Source of the DNA: JAWXCB01 sp034440455
GTDB taxonomy: Bacteria > Bacteroidota > Bacteroidia > Chitinophagales > CAIOSU01
DNA: 63,587 bases
NCBI GenBank assembly: GCA_034440455.1
Contig: JAWXCB010000095.1
Location: 1 to 63,587 of the forward strand
Direction of reading: 5' to 3'
Shown: positions 17,167-25,633 of the stretch, one piece after another
How the letters are laid out: the number at the start of each line of letters is the position of its first letter
Position numbering within the stretch: the stretch's first letter is position 1
Notes under the pieces: generated by a model
The model's input: the letters and a program-made list of their open reading frames with translations, nothing else
Told to the model about the DNA's origin: nothing
Database searches by the model: none
Position numbers and translations under genes: made by a program

Positions 17167-19044
17167 TTACTGAATCCCCGGATTCCACGAATTATTCACG
17201 TCACACATTTTTACTGCGATAAAATTTTGGTTTGTAGAGTTGCCGCTTGCACTGGAATAGTTTCTGCTCTTTTCGAAAGGAAATGGATGAGCAGGGTCGG
17301 CAAACACAAAATCGCTGCTTACAAACTGCCATAATCCGGAGTGAGGAAAATTAGAGCCGTTGCCCATCAGCACCAGCGAACGCACAATATTTACATCCAA
17401 TGTTGTAACCGAGCTTGACAGGTTCGCATCAGCCGCAATGATTTTGTAAGGCGAGCCGAGTAACTGCCCACCAAGCACATGTTGCCGTATCAAATGAAAA
17501 TCAAGCGTAGTGATGCCGTTTGTGATACTTACATCATTCATCTTTGTCGGAGTAATGGTGTAACTGCTCCCTGTTGCCACCAAGAAGCTGTAATGCCCGT
17601 CAGCGCCTGTCACAAAAATTTGATTATCAGAGCCGGAGAGCGTCACTATTACACCCGGAACAGGAACGCCAATTTCCGTTAGAATAGCGCCTGCTATAGT
17701 TGCCGCGCAATTCAACTCAACATGCGAGCAGAAACCGGATGAGCAATAATCCTGTGTGCAGGCATCACGGTCATCACAGGTAGTGATAGACAAGAAGGTA
17801 GTCTGAACGGTGTCGCAACCGATTGCTGCATCAAGTGTGTCATAATAAGTACCCGATTGCGTGCGGAAATCTCCACCTGCATAAAGCGAATCACCAGAAC
17901 AAATCAGCGTGCGCCAAACTTTTCTTTTAAGCGGAAGAATAGAGATCTGTGTAGTAAGGAGGCTGTCGCAACCGCTGGCTGAAGTAAAAGAATCCCGATA
18001 CGTGCCGTTTGTGTTTTGAAGCGCGCCTCCCGCGAAATAAAATTCATTGTCGCAAAGGGTAACCGCAACTGTATCTGCAAACGGGACGCCTGCTTGCAAC
18101 TCTGTAATTACAAGGGAATCGCAGCCGTAACCCAGAAAAAATGTATCATAATATGTTCCGCTTTGCGTTTGCAGCGCTCCGCCAGCGAAATAAGATTGCC
18201 CTTCACACAGGTTGACAGAAACAAACAAGCTCGTTGGCGCGGGAAACTGGTTTGCTATATCTCCCAAATCTTGTTGCAATGTTTGCGAAGTGGAAACGGT
18301 ATAATCGCCTTTTGAAAAATCTCCTTGTGGTGAGGGATATTTATCCGGTCCTGAAATTGCCTGCACATTTGCTTCGGGTAGGTTGGGATTGGGCAAGCCC
18401 ACCACGAAAATATGAGTGCCTCCGCTCTTCACCACGTTTGCCGGGCGCATTGCTTCCAGTAAAGCCTGTTGCTGCGTTGCCTGATTGGTTCCGAGTGTTA
18501 CGCCACCGCTTGTATTAATATATGCAGTAGGAACGCCATCAGTAAAAAATATCACTAACTCTGCAAAACCATCTGTTGCAATCATATTCAACACCTCGTT
18601 GAACGCTGCTTCCCAATTCGTATAGCATTGGTTATTCGGGCACGAATAATCTTCAGGGTCATAATTTAAATCACTTGGGTTTTGATTGTTGTCCCTGCTG
18701 ATATAGCTGTTGAATGCTGCCGCATATCCAGCATCCACTGTTTGATAATTTGTTGAGCCTCCAACAGGTACTCTTCGCGCGTTTGAATTAAACTCCATTA
18801 CTGCCACGCGCGAACCCGTGCCTTGCAGCGCATTGATTAAGTCACGCGCGCCATTGCGCAACTCGCTGCTGATATTATCCGCGTTGCCCGTTGAGTTTAC
18901 AATGGAGCCGGATTCATCTAAAATAAAAATGATGTTATAAGGGCACTTGAGCGCCAGATCAGGATTTGCCACAGGCGTAATCTGTGCAAGGCAATTTGTA
19001 GCAAGAAGAGAAAACAAAAGGGTAGGAAGCCAAAGATGCCGCAT
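17167..19044 (-). CDS. Secreted von Willebrand factor A protein ending in a dockerin-like pair
   Basis: 625 residues. The signal peptide (LLFSLLATNCLAQ) is followed by a VWA domain (about 35-270) with MIDAS motif DESGS (43-47) and a later FFTDG. Residues about 275-400 hold three repeats of the type GG..Q..SGTYYDT....GCD. One Asp/Cys-rich repeat (CDDRDACTQDYC, about 410) and a carboxypeptidase-regulatory-like domain follow. The C-terminus is two dockerin-like loops (NGITTLDFHLIRQHVLGG and SSVTTLDVNIVRSLVL) plus a tail ending DVNNSWNPGIQ. This tail closely resembles a module inside the cohesin-like protein at 1-2924. Unlike other surface proteins here there is no T9SS sorting domain, so anchoring through a cohesin partner is possible (inference). 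Confidence 0.88.
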   Translation of the reverse strand: MRHLWLPTLLFSLLATNCLAQITPVANPDLALKCPYNIIFILDESGSIVNSTGNADNISSELRNGARDLINALQGTGSRVAVMEFNSNARRVPVGGSTNYQTVDAGYAAAFNSYISRDNNQNPSDLNYDPEDYSCPNNQCYTNWEAAFNEVLNMIATDGFAELVIFFTDGVPTAYINTSGGVTLGTNQATQQQALLEAMRPANVVKSGGTHIFVVGLPNPNLPEANVQAISGPDKYPSPQGDFSKGDYTVSTSQTLQQDLGDIANQFPAPTSLFVSVNLCEGQSYFAGGALQTQSGTYYDTFFLGYGCDSLVITELQAGVPFADTVAVTLCDNEFYFAGGALQNTNGTYRDSFTSASGCDSLLTTQISILPLKRKVWRTLICSGDSLYAGGDFRTQSGTYYDTLDAAIGCDTVQTTFLSITTCDDRDACTQDYCSSGFCSHVELNCAATIAGAILTEIGVPVPGVIVTLSGSDNQIFVTGADGHYSFLVATGSSYTITPTKMNDVSITNGITTLDFHLIRQHVLGGQLLGSPYKIIAADANLSSSVTTLDVNIVRSLVLMGNGSNFPHSGLWQFVSSDFVFADPAHPFPFEKSRNYSSASGNSTNQNFIAVKMCDVNNSWNPGIQ

Positions 19045-19324
19045 ACGTTTCCGCTGTTTCCCGTAAGCTAAAGCATCTACGTGGAGTTACGAAGTTTTTG
19101 GAAAGAAATTTTTTCAGGGATGCGGAATGGCGAGGATATGATGTGTTACAAATGTCATGGGATGTGAAGAAGGATTAACATTTTCAGCCTTCAAAGAAAT
19201 ACGAAGTGAGCGGTTCACTTTCACTGCCGATAAACTACACATAGGAGATACACTAAATATAGCCCCGCAAAACGCGTCACCCCGCTTTTATTTGCACTAG
19301 TGTTTGCGGCTGGTATTCTTCTTG
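19045..19324. other. Intergenic stretch with no recognisable gene
   Basis: No coding signal was found. About 19240-19320 holds, on the minus strand, a segment reading AAAAGCGGGGTGACGCG then TTTTGCGGGGC and TATATTTAGTG. The last resembles a Bacteroidota -7 box and could drive the VWA gene with a leader of about 200 bases. A similarly organised segment lies upstream of the oxidoreductase gene at about 63280-63330. Confidence 0.4.
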
Positions 19325-19544
19325 TTATTGCTTGGCATCCTTTCCGGTTTCCAGTGTTCCTTTAGAGTTCTCCAACTCATAAAAGTAAATCCCGTCTGCA
19401 AGTTGCGGTGTTTATTGTCGTTGAGTTTGTGAATGTTTGTTGCAAAATTTGTCATCAAGGAAAGTCGTAAAGAATAATGGTCGACTTTTTGTTGTTTGTA
19501 AATTTGAAAGTTAATTCAGTGGCTACGCTAATCGGTTTCAGCAT
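19325..19544 (-). pseudogene. Degraded T9SS C-terminal sorting domain fragment
   Basis: On the minus strand, 19544 to about 19460 reads ISVATELTFKFTNNKKS then TIILYDF. Two in-frame stop codons follow, then QILQQTFTNSTTINTA, then after a frameshift near 19408 LADGIYFYELENSKGTLETG and a stop at 19325. Read together this is the last about 70 residues of a T9SS sorting domain (strand pattern ATELTF ... ILYDF ... LADGIYFYEL). The body of the gene is gone, so it is a remnant of a lost surface-protein gene between the VWA and the Cys-repeat genes. Confidence 0.75.
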
Positions 19545-19730
19545 CTTCGTATTTAGTATGTCATAAATTTACTAATGATTTTGAACTGTTCGTTAAACTT
19601 GCCGCCAAAGGCAGACTGTGAATCTATTCGCCCGCACAGACAACACAAAAATATTTTCTGTTGAAGTGAATGTAATATGTGATGAGAGGAAAAATCTCGA
19701 AAATTGTAAAGCCAATTCAGGAATGTAGTT

Positions 19731-19776
19731 GACGAAAAAAAACTCCGATGCTTTTTACACACCGGAGGTTTTTGTT
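19731..19776 (-). terminator. Rho-independent terminator after the Cys-repeat protein gene
   Basis: On the minus strand CCTCCG and CGGAG form a short stem around a loop of about 14 bases, followed by TTTTTTTT. It begins about 17 bases after the stop of the gene ending at 19793. Confidence 0.7.
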
Positions 19777-19792
19777 TTTAGAGCTAATAATT

Positions 19793-22700
19793 TTACTTCA
19801 CCATCACTGCCTTGCCGAAATAGATGCCCTGTTCTGTTTGCATGCGATAGATGAACATGCCTTCAGAAGCAGCTTCAGGCGAGAATTCAACCTTTTGCAA
19901 TTCACCGCCCTTCACATTCCCTTCAAACAATTCAGCAATACGCTGACCGGCAAGATTGAAGATTTCTAACTTCACATGCGCATCAGCAGGTAACGAGAAT
20001 TCGATATTCAACTGCTCGTTAAACGGATTTGGATATGCAATGAGCAGAGAATTGCCCTTTAGTTGAGGTTGAGCGCTTGCCGACATTTTAGACGCGCTAC
20101 CACAGGGGCTGCCTTCAACAAGCGTAGCGAGGAGCGCTCCGCCACTTCCGCTGTCATTGAAATTGTTTGTTTTTGATTCCCCAAACCACAGGAACGGAGT
20201 AGCACCGCCACGGAATTCAATCTTCTGAATATCAATTTCAAAAGCTCCCGCACCGTTACTGTAAGGAATTTCAATTAAAGTAAGTTTAGTGAAATCAACG
20301 CTGGCGCCAAATGCTGCAAGCGGAATACAGATTTCCGTGAAAGAAGTTCCAAGTCCGTAACCACTTAACGATACAGGCAAACTTAAACTGCCCTGCGGAC
20401 GAATCTGAATTTTGCTCCAGTCGGTTGCAGCATTTCCGCGTAGCGTCACGCACAACTGATTATTTCCACCGGCAACCACATTTTGCTTAGGTGCATAAAG
20501 GCTTGTGGAAGAATAACCCAACTTCAGTTTTTTCCAGCTTCTTCCCGTATTTACTACATGCAGATAAGAGGGTTCGCTGTTTCCATCGGCTGTGAACACG
20601 CATTCATTTTCTTCACACGCATCGGTGGTGCAAAGATTATTGTCGTCACAATCAGCTTCGCTGTTGCAGCATCCTGAAATAGGAGTGTTGATGCAGCCGA
20701 TTCCGCTGTCGCAATTATCAGCAGTGCAGGCGTTGCCATCTTCACAGTCAAGCGCGGTGCTGCACAAAATTTCCTGGTTGATAACAGTAAAATGAATCGT
20801 CTTTCCGGTGCCTTGTGTGCCTGTTGCTGACGCGCCTGTGAAGGGAAGCGCGGTGAGCGTATATGCGCCAACAGATACATTCCACTTGTTATAGTCGCCT
20901 ATAGGATTGTCGCCCGCCATTGCATAAGGGGCGGTGTTTTCAATTTTGTAGGTTTGTACATTCAAATTAAATTTTACGCTTCCAACAGGCGTTACGCAGA
21001 GGTTAGCGCGGATATTTACATTCGGAGTATAAAACAAATTGATTACTCCGCCATCTTCAAACAAGCCCAATTCTGTATCCGTGAGTGCGTTTATCAGCGT
21101 AAATGAAGTTACTTGAAGCGTGCAGGGATCGCAGATGTTTGTGTGTCCGCAGATGCCGTTATTGCAAATGTCATTTGTGCAGGAATTCGCGTCATCGCAG
21201 TTCAGCGGTTGGTTTGAGCAAACACCGGAGTTGCAGGCATCAAGAGTACATGCATTGTCATCATTGCAGTTGAGCGGCTTGAAATTACATCTGCCGCTTA
21301 CGCAATTATCAGTAGTGCAGGCATCATTGTCGTTGCAAATCTGAGGACTATTAGAACAAATGCCAGCGTTGCAGGCGTCTATGGTACAATCATCATTATC
21401 ATCGCAGACAATAGCGGGATAAACGCATTGACCATTCACGCAACTGTTGTTTGTGCAAGCATTGCCATCATCGCAACTGATAGCTGTGAATACGCATTGA
21501 CCATTTTCGCATGCATCATTTGTACATGCGTTGGCATCCCCGCAGATGATTGCTGTGTTGGCACAAATTCCGGCATTACAGGCATCTGCCGTGCATGCGT
21601 CATTGTCGTTGCAATCAATTATTGTGAAAATACACTGTCCGTTGTCGCACACATCATTGGTACATGCATCAGCATCATCGCAGATAAGCGCTGTATTTGA
21701 GCAGATTCCTGCATCACACATATCCGTTGTGCAGCCATCATTGTCGTTACAGTCAGCATTCTCGCAAGGGTCAATTCCGCAATCAGGAATAGCAGTATTT
21801 AAACAATTTCCTTCTGAGCAATTATCAGTAGTGCAAACATCATTGTCATTGCAATCTATTGTTGTATTGATACACAAACCTTCCTCACACGCATCTTCTG
21901 TGCAAGCATCCAAATCATTACAACTGATTGTAGTGTGCAAGCAACCTTCATAACAATTATCTTCTGTGCAAGCATCGCCATCATCACAGGTTATGGTAAT
22001 GTAAACGCATTGACCGTTGTCGCACACATCGGAGGTGCATTGATCATTATCATTGCACGCGATGGGAGTAAATACGCAATTTCCGCTTTCGCAGGCATCG
22101 TCTGTGCAAGCATCATTGTCATTGCAAATAACAGGTTCGTAGTCGCAGAATCCGTTGCCGAGGCAAATGTCATTTGTGCAGGCATCGCTGTCATCGCAAT
22201 TATCCGAGAAATAAAAACAGTCACCGACTATGCAGGCATCTTGTGTGCAGATATCATCATCGCTGCACAATATTTCGGTATAAACACAGTCGCCCGCGTC
22301 ACATAAATCTGTGGTGCAATTATCTTCATCATCACAAATCACATTCTTGCAAGGGTCGTTGCATCCGGGAATTTCAGTCTGCGAGCAGATGCCTTCAGCG
22401 CAAACATCATCGGTACATTCATTATTGTCATCGCAATTGATGGGTGTGTGGCTGCAAACATCAATCACGATTGCCACTGCGGTTCCTGATTCACAGGCAT
22501 CAGTTGTGCAGGCGTCACCATCATCACAATTCACATCGGGATGATAGCATCCGCTGATTGCATCGCAAAAATCATTGGTGCAGTCGTTTGCGTCATTGCA
22601 GGAAATATTCAAATGAGAACATCCGGTGGAATTATCACAGAGGTCGTCTGTGCATAAATCACTATCATCACAAGAGTGCGGTAGTGAATAACATCCGGTT

Positions 22701-23734
22701 GCTGCATCGCAAAAATCATCTGTGCAGGCATCGTTGTCATTGCAATCTATGGGAGTATGCGCACACTCTGAACCGGAACAGGCATCGGCAGTGCATAAAT
22801 TATTGTCATCACAGTTTGGGATAAGCGCAACCGTGCCAACACCCGTGCAGCCGGTGGCATCTGTAACAGTAACAGAATATTCACCGGCACAAAGACCTTG
22901 ACCGGCAGAGATTTGAGCATGCGGCTTGATACAAATTCCATTTACTTTCGCCCTGTTCAAAACGGATGTAAAATCAATCGTTACAGTTCCGTCTGTTACT
23001 ATTGTTGTATAGGTTTTGATAACTGCCGTGGCGGGACCAACATCCGCATTCACATCATAATCATTCAACACCTGAATGCCTTCGATAAATACATCAAACT
23101 TGCGCTTACCCGTGAATGGAGGAGTAGTGTTGCCGCCTGTAACTCCATAAAATAATTCAGCAAAATAGAGTTCAACATCATACGTTCCGTTTATAGCAGG
23201 GATATTGTAAGTCATCGTACCTCCAGCAATTGCAATATTTCTTTCATTTCTGAACATTGCATCGTCTGTCGTGCCGAGAATATCTACTGTATTGCTGCAA
23301 CTATATACGACAGTGCCGGGGGTAACTGTAGTGCTGGTAGGGGGAGTGTAAAATGAATCAATCGTAAAAATATCGCCATTAGAATAGGTGTATGCTGCCG
23401 TAATATTTCCGGCATCTATGCACCTGCGTGTTCCGCCTGACGAACTGCCGCCAATGCTTTGTGTTGTTGCACCTGTTGACCATAAATAGGTATAGGGCGC
23501 TGTTCCTTCGCTGGCATTTACCGTTGCAGAGCCATCACATGCGCCACAGGAAGAAGGCGCGGTTCCGTTTGCATTTGCAGTAATTGGATCGCAGGGCGGA
23601 ACTGCCTTTAATGGCAGAATAATACTGCCGATTAGCAGCAGCACCATCGCCATCTTGAATACCCCTGAAAATAAATTTGCCGGAAGAATTGTATGTCCCA
23701 AAGGACAGACAGAAGAAGTCTGATTCTTGTTCAT
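19793..23734 (-). CDS. T9SS-exported protein with malectin-like domain and 25 Asp/Cys-rich repeats
   Basis: 1313 residues from ATG 23734 (MNKNQTSS); the longer frame starts at a TTG. A hydrophobic segment (MAMVLLLIGSIILPLKA) serves as signal. About 85-270 looks like a malectin-type carbohydrate-binding domain. Twenty-three tandem repeats of about 23-25 residues follow (about 300-870; pattern C-[ND]-D-x-[DN]-x-C-T-x-D-x-C-x-x-G-x-C), rich in Ca-ligand-like Asp/Asn and paired Cys. A cohesin-like sandwich (about 875-990), two more repeats, a galactose-binding-like domain (about 1050-1210) and a T9SS sorting domain (AYPNPFNEQLNIEF ... EGMFIYRMQ) complete it. It is probably a stiff, calcium-bound, disulphide-linked stalk on the cell surface. 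The repeat also occurs once in the VWA protein and once in the cohesin-like protein. Confidence 0.88.
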   Translation of the reverse strand: MNKNQTSSVCPLGHTILPANLFSGVFKMAMVLLLIGSIILPLKAVPPCDPITANANGTAPSSCGACDGSATVNASEGTAPYTYLWSTGATTQSIGGSSSGGTRRCIDAGNITAAYTYSNGDIFTIDSFYTPPTSTTVTPGTVVYSCSNTVDILGTTDDAMFRNERNIAIAGGTMTYNIPAINGTYDVELYFAELFYGVTGGNTTPPFTGKRKFDVFIEGIQVLNDYDVNADVGPATAVIKTYTTIVTDGTVTIDFTSVLNRAKVNGICIKPHAQISAGQGLCAGEYSVTVTDATGCTGVGTVALIPNCDDNNLCTADACSGSECAHTPIDCNDNDACTDDFCDAATGCYSLPHSCDDSDLCTDDLCDNSTGCSHLNISCNDANDCTNDFCDAISGCYHPDVNCDDGDACTTDACESGTAVAIVIDVCSHTPINCDDNNECTDDVCAEGICSQTEIPGCNDPCKNVICDDEDNCTTDLCDAGDCVYTEILCSDDDICTQDACIVGDCFYFSDNCDDSDACTNDICLGNGFCDYEPVICNDNDACTDDACESGNCVFTPIACNDNDQCTSDVCDNGQCVYITITCDDGDACTEDNCYEGCLHTTISCNDLDACTEDACEEGLCINTTIDCNDNDVCTTDNCSEGNCLNTAIPDCGIDPCENADCNDNDGCTTDMCDAGICSNTALICDDADACTNDVCDNGQCIFTIIDCNDNDACTADACNAGICANTAIICGDANACTNDACENGQCVFTAISCDDGNACTNNSCVNGQCVYPAIVCDDNDDCTIDACNAGICSNSPQICNDNDACTTDNCVSGRCNFKPLNCNDDNACTLDACNSGVCSNQPLNCDDANSCTNDICNNGICGHTNICDPCTLQVTSFTLINALTDTELGLFEDGGVINLFYTPNVNIRANLCVTPVGSVKFNLNVQTYKIENTAPYAMAGDNPIGDYNKWNVSVGAYTLTALPFTGASATGTQGTGKTIHFTVINQEILCSTALDCEDGNACTADNCDSGIGCINTPISGCCNSEADCDDNNLCTTDACEENECVFTADGNSEPSYLHVVNTGRSWKKLKLGYSSTSLYAPKQNVVAGGNNQLCVTLRGNAATDWSKIQIRPQGSLSLPVSLSGYGLGTSFTEICIPLAAFGASVDFTKLTLIEIPYSNGAGAFEIDIQKIEFRGGATPFLWFGESKTNNFNDSGSGGALLATLVEGSPCGSASKMSASAQPQLKGNSLLIAYPNPFNEQLNIEFSLPADAHVKLEIFNLAGQRIAELFEGNVKGGELQKVEFSPEAASEGMFIYRMQTEQGIYFGKAVMVK

Positions 23735-23809
23735 GAGCGTAAGATTTTGAGGCAATTAGGACAGGGAGCGCTGAAAAGTCAATGAAAAAGGTGGAAATCA
23801 AAAATTCTC

Positions 23810-24499
23810 TTAGAGCGCTATCTTGAAATTGTCCCACAACTCGTCTTCGGGACTCGGGGCGATAATAGTAAGAGGTTCTTTTGTGATTGGGTGTGCAAAC
23901 CGGAGTTCTCTTGCTTGGAGCGCTATCCCATTTTCTTTGTAGAAAGTGGATGCCCCGTAAAGCGTATCCCCGATGATTGGACAACCGCTATTCGCTAATT
24001 GTGCGCGAATCTGGTGAAACTTACCAGTTAATAATTTGATTTCCAGCAACGAGCCAACCGGTTTATTTGAAATTAATTTATACCGCAAAATTGCTTGCAA
24101 GGAATTTGTTTTTTCCCGCAAATGAATCAAGGCTTTTCGCTGTTTCAAATCTTTCTCTATCCAGTTTTTTAATTCATCTTCTTGTTTTGAAGGACGATGT
24201 TCTGTGATGGCGAGATATGTTTTTTCAATGGCTCGTTGCGCAAATAATTCCGACAGCAATTTCAAAACACTTTTCATCTTTGCAAACAAGACCACCCCGC
24301 TCACCGGACGGTCAAGGCGGTGCGGCAAGCCGATGAAACATTTCTGCGGATATTTTTCTTTTGACTGGATGTATTCTAATGTAAGTGATTCGAGCGTTTG
24401 CGGCAAACGCGCATCTTTATCCGTCACCAATCCATGTGGCTTATTGATCGCGAGCAGGTATTTGTCTTCAAAAAGAATTTGCAGGTCGGAAGAATTCAT
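23810..24499 (-). CDS. RluA-family RNA pseudouridine synthase
   Basis: 229 residues, short for RluA-type enzymes because there is no N-terminal S4 domain. The catalytic motif is HRLDRPVSG, with the active-site Asp in RLD. Other conserved blocks are NKPHGLV near the N-terminus, EKTYLA and GKFHQIRAQLA. It isomerises uridine in rRNA or tRNA; the exact target site cannot be told. The ATG overlaps the stop of the upstream metzincin-like gene by four bases (ATGA), so the two are translationally coupled. Confidence 0.93.
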   Translation of the reverse strand: MNSSDLQILFEDKYLLAINKPHGLVTDKDARLPQTLESLTLEYIQSKEKYPQKCFIGLPHRLDRPVSGVVLFAKMKSVLKLLSELFAQRAIEKTYLAITEHRPSKQEDELKNWIEKDLKQRKALIHLREKTNSLQAILRYKLISNKPVGSLLEIKLLTGKFHQIRAQLANSGCPIIGDTLYGASTFYKENGIALQARELRFAHPITKEPLTIIAPSPEDELWDNFKIAL

Positions 24500-25293
24500 G
24501 GTTCATAATCTGTAACGTCCGCGATGCACTCCGGTCCGAAAATCACTTGCTTGCTTTCACCGAGGTAACTCTGCACGAAGGAGGTGACATTGGTTGTGCG
24601 CTCGTTTTGCCAATACATCACGCAATCGGTATTGATGCAATGCGCGCCATTGTCAATATCCTGATGAGATGAGGTGAGGGGTAATCCATTTTTTACTAAT
24701 CCGATTGCATGACCGATTTCGTGAATCACGATGCTTTGCTCCACAAACTCACGGATAATCTTCGTGACATGTGAAGAGGTAACTAAAGGTTTAAACACTG
24801 CCACTACTGTTGTTCCTGAAAGATGCACCCCAGCGATTGTTTGGCGCACGGTATCATCCTGCTTGAAATATCCATCAAGAAAGAGAATGAAGATGTTTCC
24901 CGAAACCTCGTTTCCTTCATCCTGCCGGTATTGATCCGAAAGATTCAGGATGTCATTTGAAGTGAAGCCGTTTTTAATTTGGTCAGGTATTAAAGTCATC
25001 TGAGCTAATCCTGCCGGGACAAGAACATCTATTTGAAGTGGGCGCTGCGCAAACAACGATTCAATATTGAGTTCAGCAAACAGCCAGACATTTTCTCCAT
25101 TTATAGTATAGTCATACGGCTCTGCCCCCGTTTCATAAGCGACTTCAAGCGTAAGCGATTCCATTTGCTTGTAGAAAATATCAATGCTGAATTCATTCTT
25201 TACATCTTCCTCTTTTTTGCACGATGCAAGAAAAAGAAACGCGGTGATTATTGCAAATTGAAATTTCCATTGTGGATAAGAAGATAGGCGCAT
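24496..25293 (-). CDS. Metzincin-like zinc metalloprotease lipoprotein
   Basis: 265 residues. The lipobox FLASC (Cys25) marks an exported lipoprotein. The zinc motif HEIGHAIGL spans 191-199. The third metzincin ligand expected at 201 is Lys, but H210 in TSSHQD follows. Then C219-x4-C224-x-M226 (INTD between the cysteines) matches the archaemetzincin-like Cys-Cys and Met-turn arrangement, and this combination recurs in Bacteroidota membrane metalloproteases. It is likely a periplasmic or surface peptidase of unknown substrate. It is cotranscribed with the RluA-family gene, with a four-base overlap. Confidence 0.85.
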   Translation of the reverse strand: MRLSSYPQWKFQFAIITAFLFLASCKKEEDVKNEFSIDIFYKQMESLTLEVAYETGAEPYDYTINGENVWLFAELNIESLFAQRPLQIDVLVPAGLAQMTLIPDQIKNGFTSNDILNLSDQYRQDEGNEVSGNIFILFLDGYFKQDDTVRQTIAGVHLSGTTVVAVFKPLVTSSHVTKIIREFVEQSIVIHEIGHAIGLVKNGLPLTSSHQDIDNGAHCINTDCVMYWQNERTTNVTSFVQSYLGESKQVIFGPECIADVTDYEP

Positions 25294-25386
25294 TGTTGTC
25301 TGATTATTTTTTTTATCGTTATTTCACAATTGTCACACAAAACTGAATGATTTTTTTCAACACTTTCTAACACTAAAATTAATGTT

Positions 25387-25587
25387 ATGGCTTACGCACA
25401 CACAAACTCAAAAGGCGCTACCTACTATCTGCACGGAAAAGAAGTAGAACTGCGCGGTGGCAGAAAACAAATGATTTACTTCTTTGGCAAAGAAGCGAAA
25501 GAAGGCGCGCTTGACGCGATACCAGACGGAAAGCATGTAGTTGAAAATCCCAAGACAGGATTACCGATGCTGAAGGGTAATAAATAG
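25387..25587 (+). CDS. Small conserved Bacteroidota protein of unknown function
   Basis: 66 residues starting MAYAHTNSKGATYYLHG. The blocks VELRGGRKQMIYFF and VVENPKTGLPMLK recur in short Bacteroidota proteins that I recognise but cannot name. It has no signal peptide, membrane segment or cysteine pair. It stands alone between two minus-strand genes. Composition and start context support a real gene despite its size. Confidence 0.75.
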   Translation: MAYAHTNSKGATYYLHGKEVELRGGRKQMIYFFGKEAKEGALDAIPDGKHVVENPKTGLPMLKGNK

Positions 25588-25633
25588 GAGTTAGCAAATC
25601 TTCAGACATTCGTGTTTAGCAGATGAAGGCTCC

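Noticed and set aside
19553..19762. 69-codon minus-strand frame between the T9SS fragment and the Cys-repeat gene
   Set aside because: Composition is biased, no family was recognised, and it overlaps the terminator of the upstream gene.
20590..22830. Regularly spaced DNA repeats resembling a CRISPR array
   Set aside because: The period is about 70 bases, units are degenerate and they are in frame within a long coding sequence for Asp/Cys-rich repeats.
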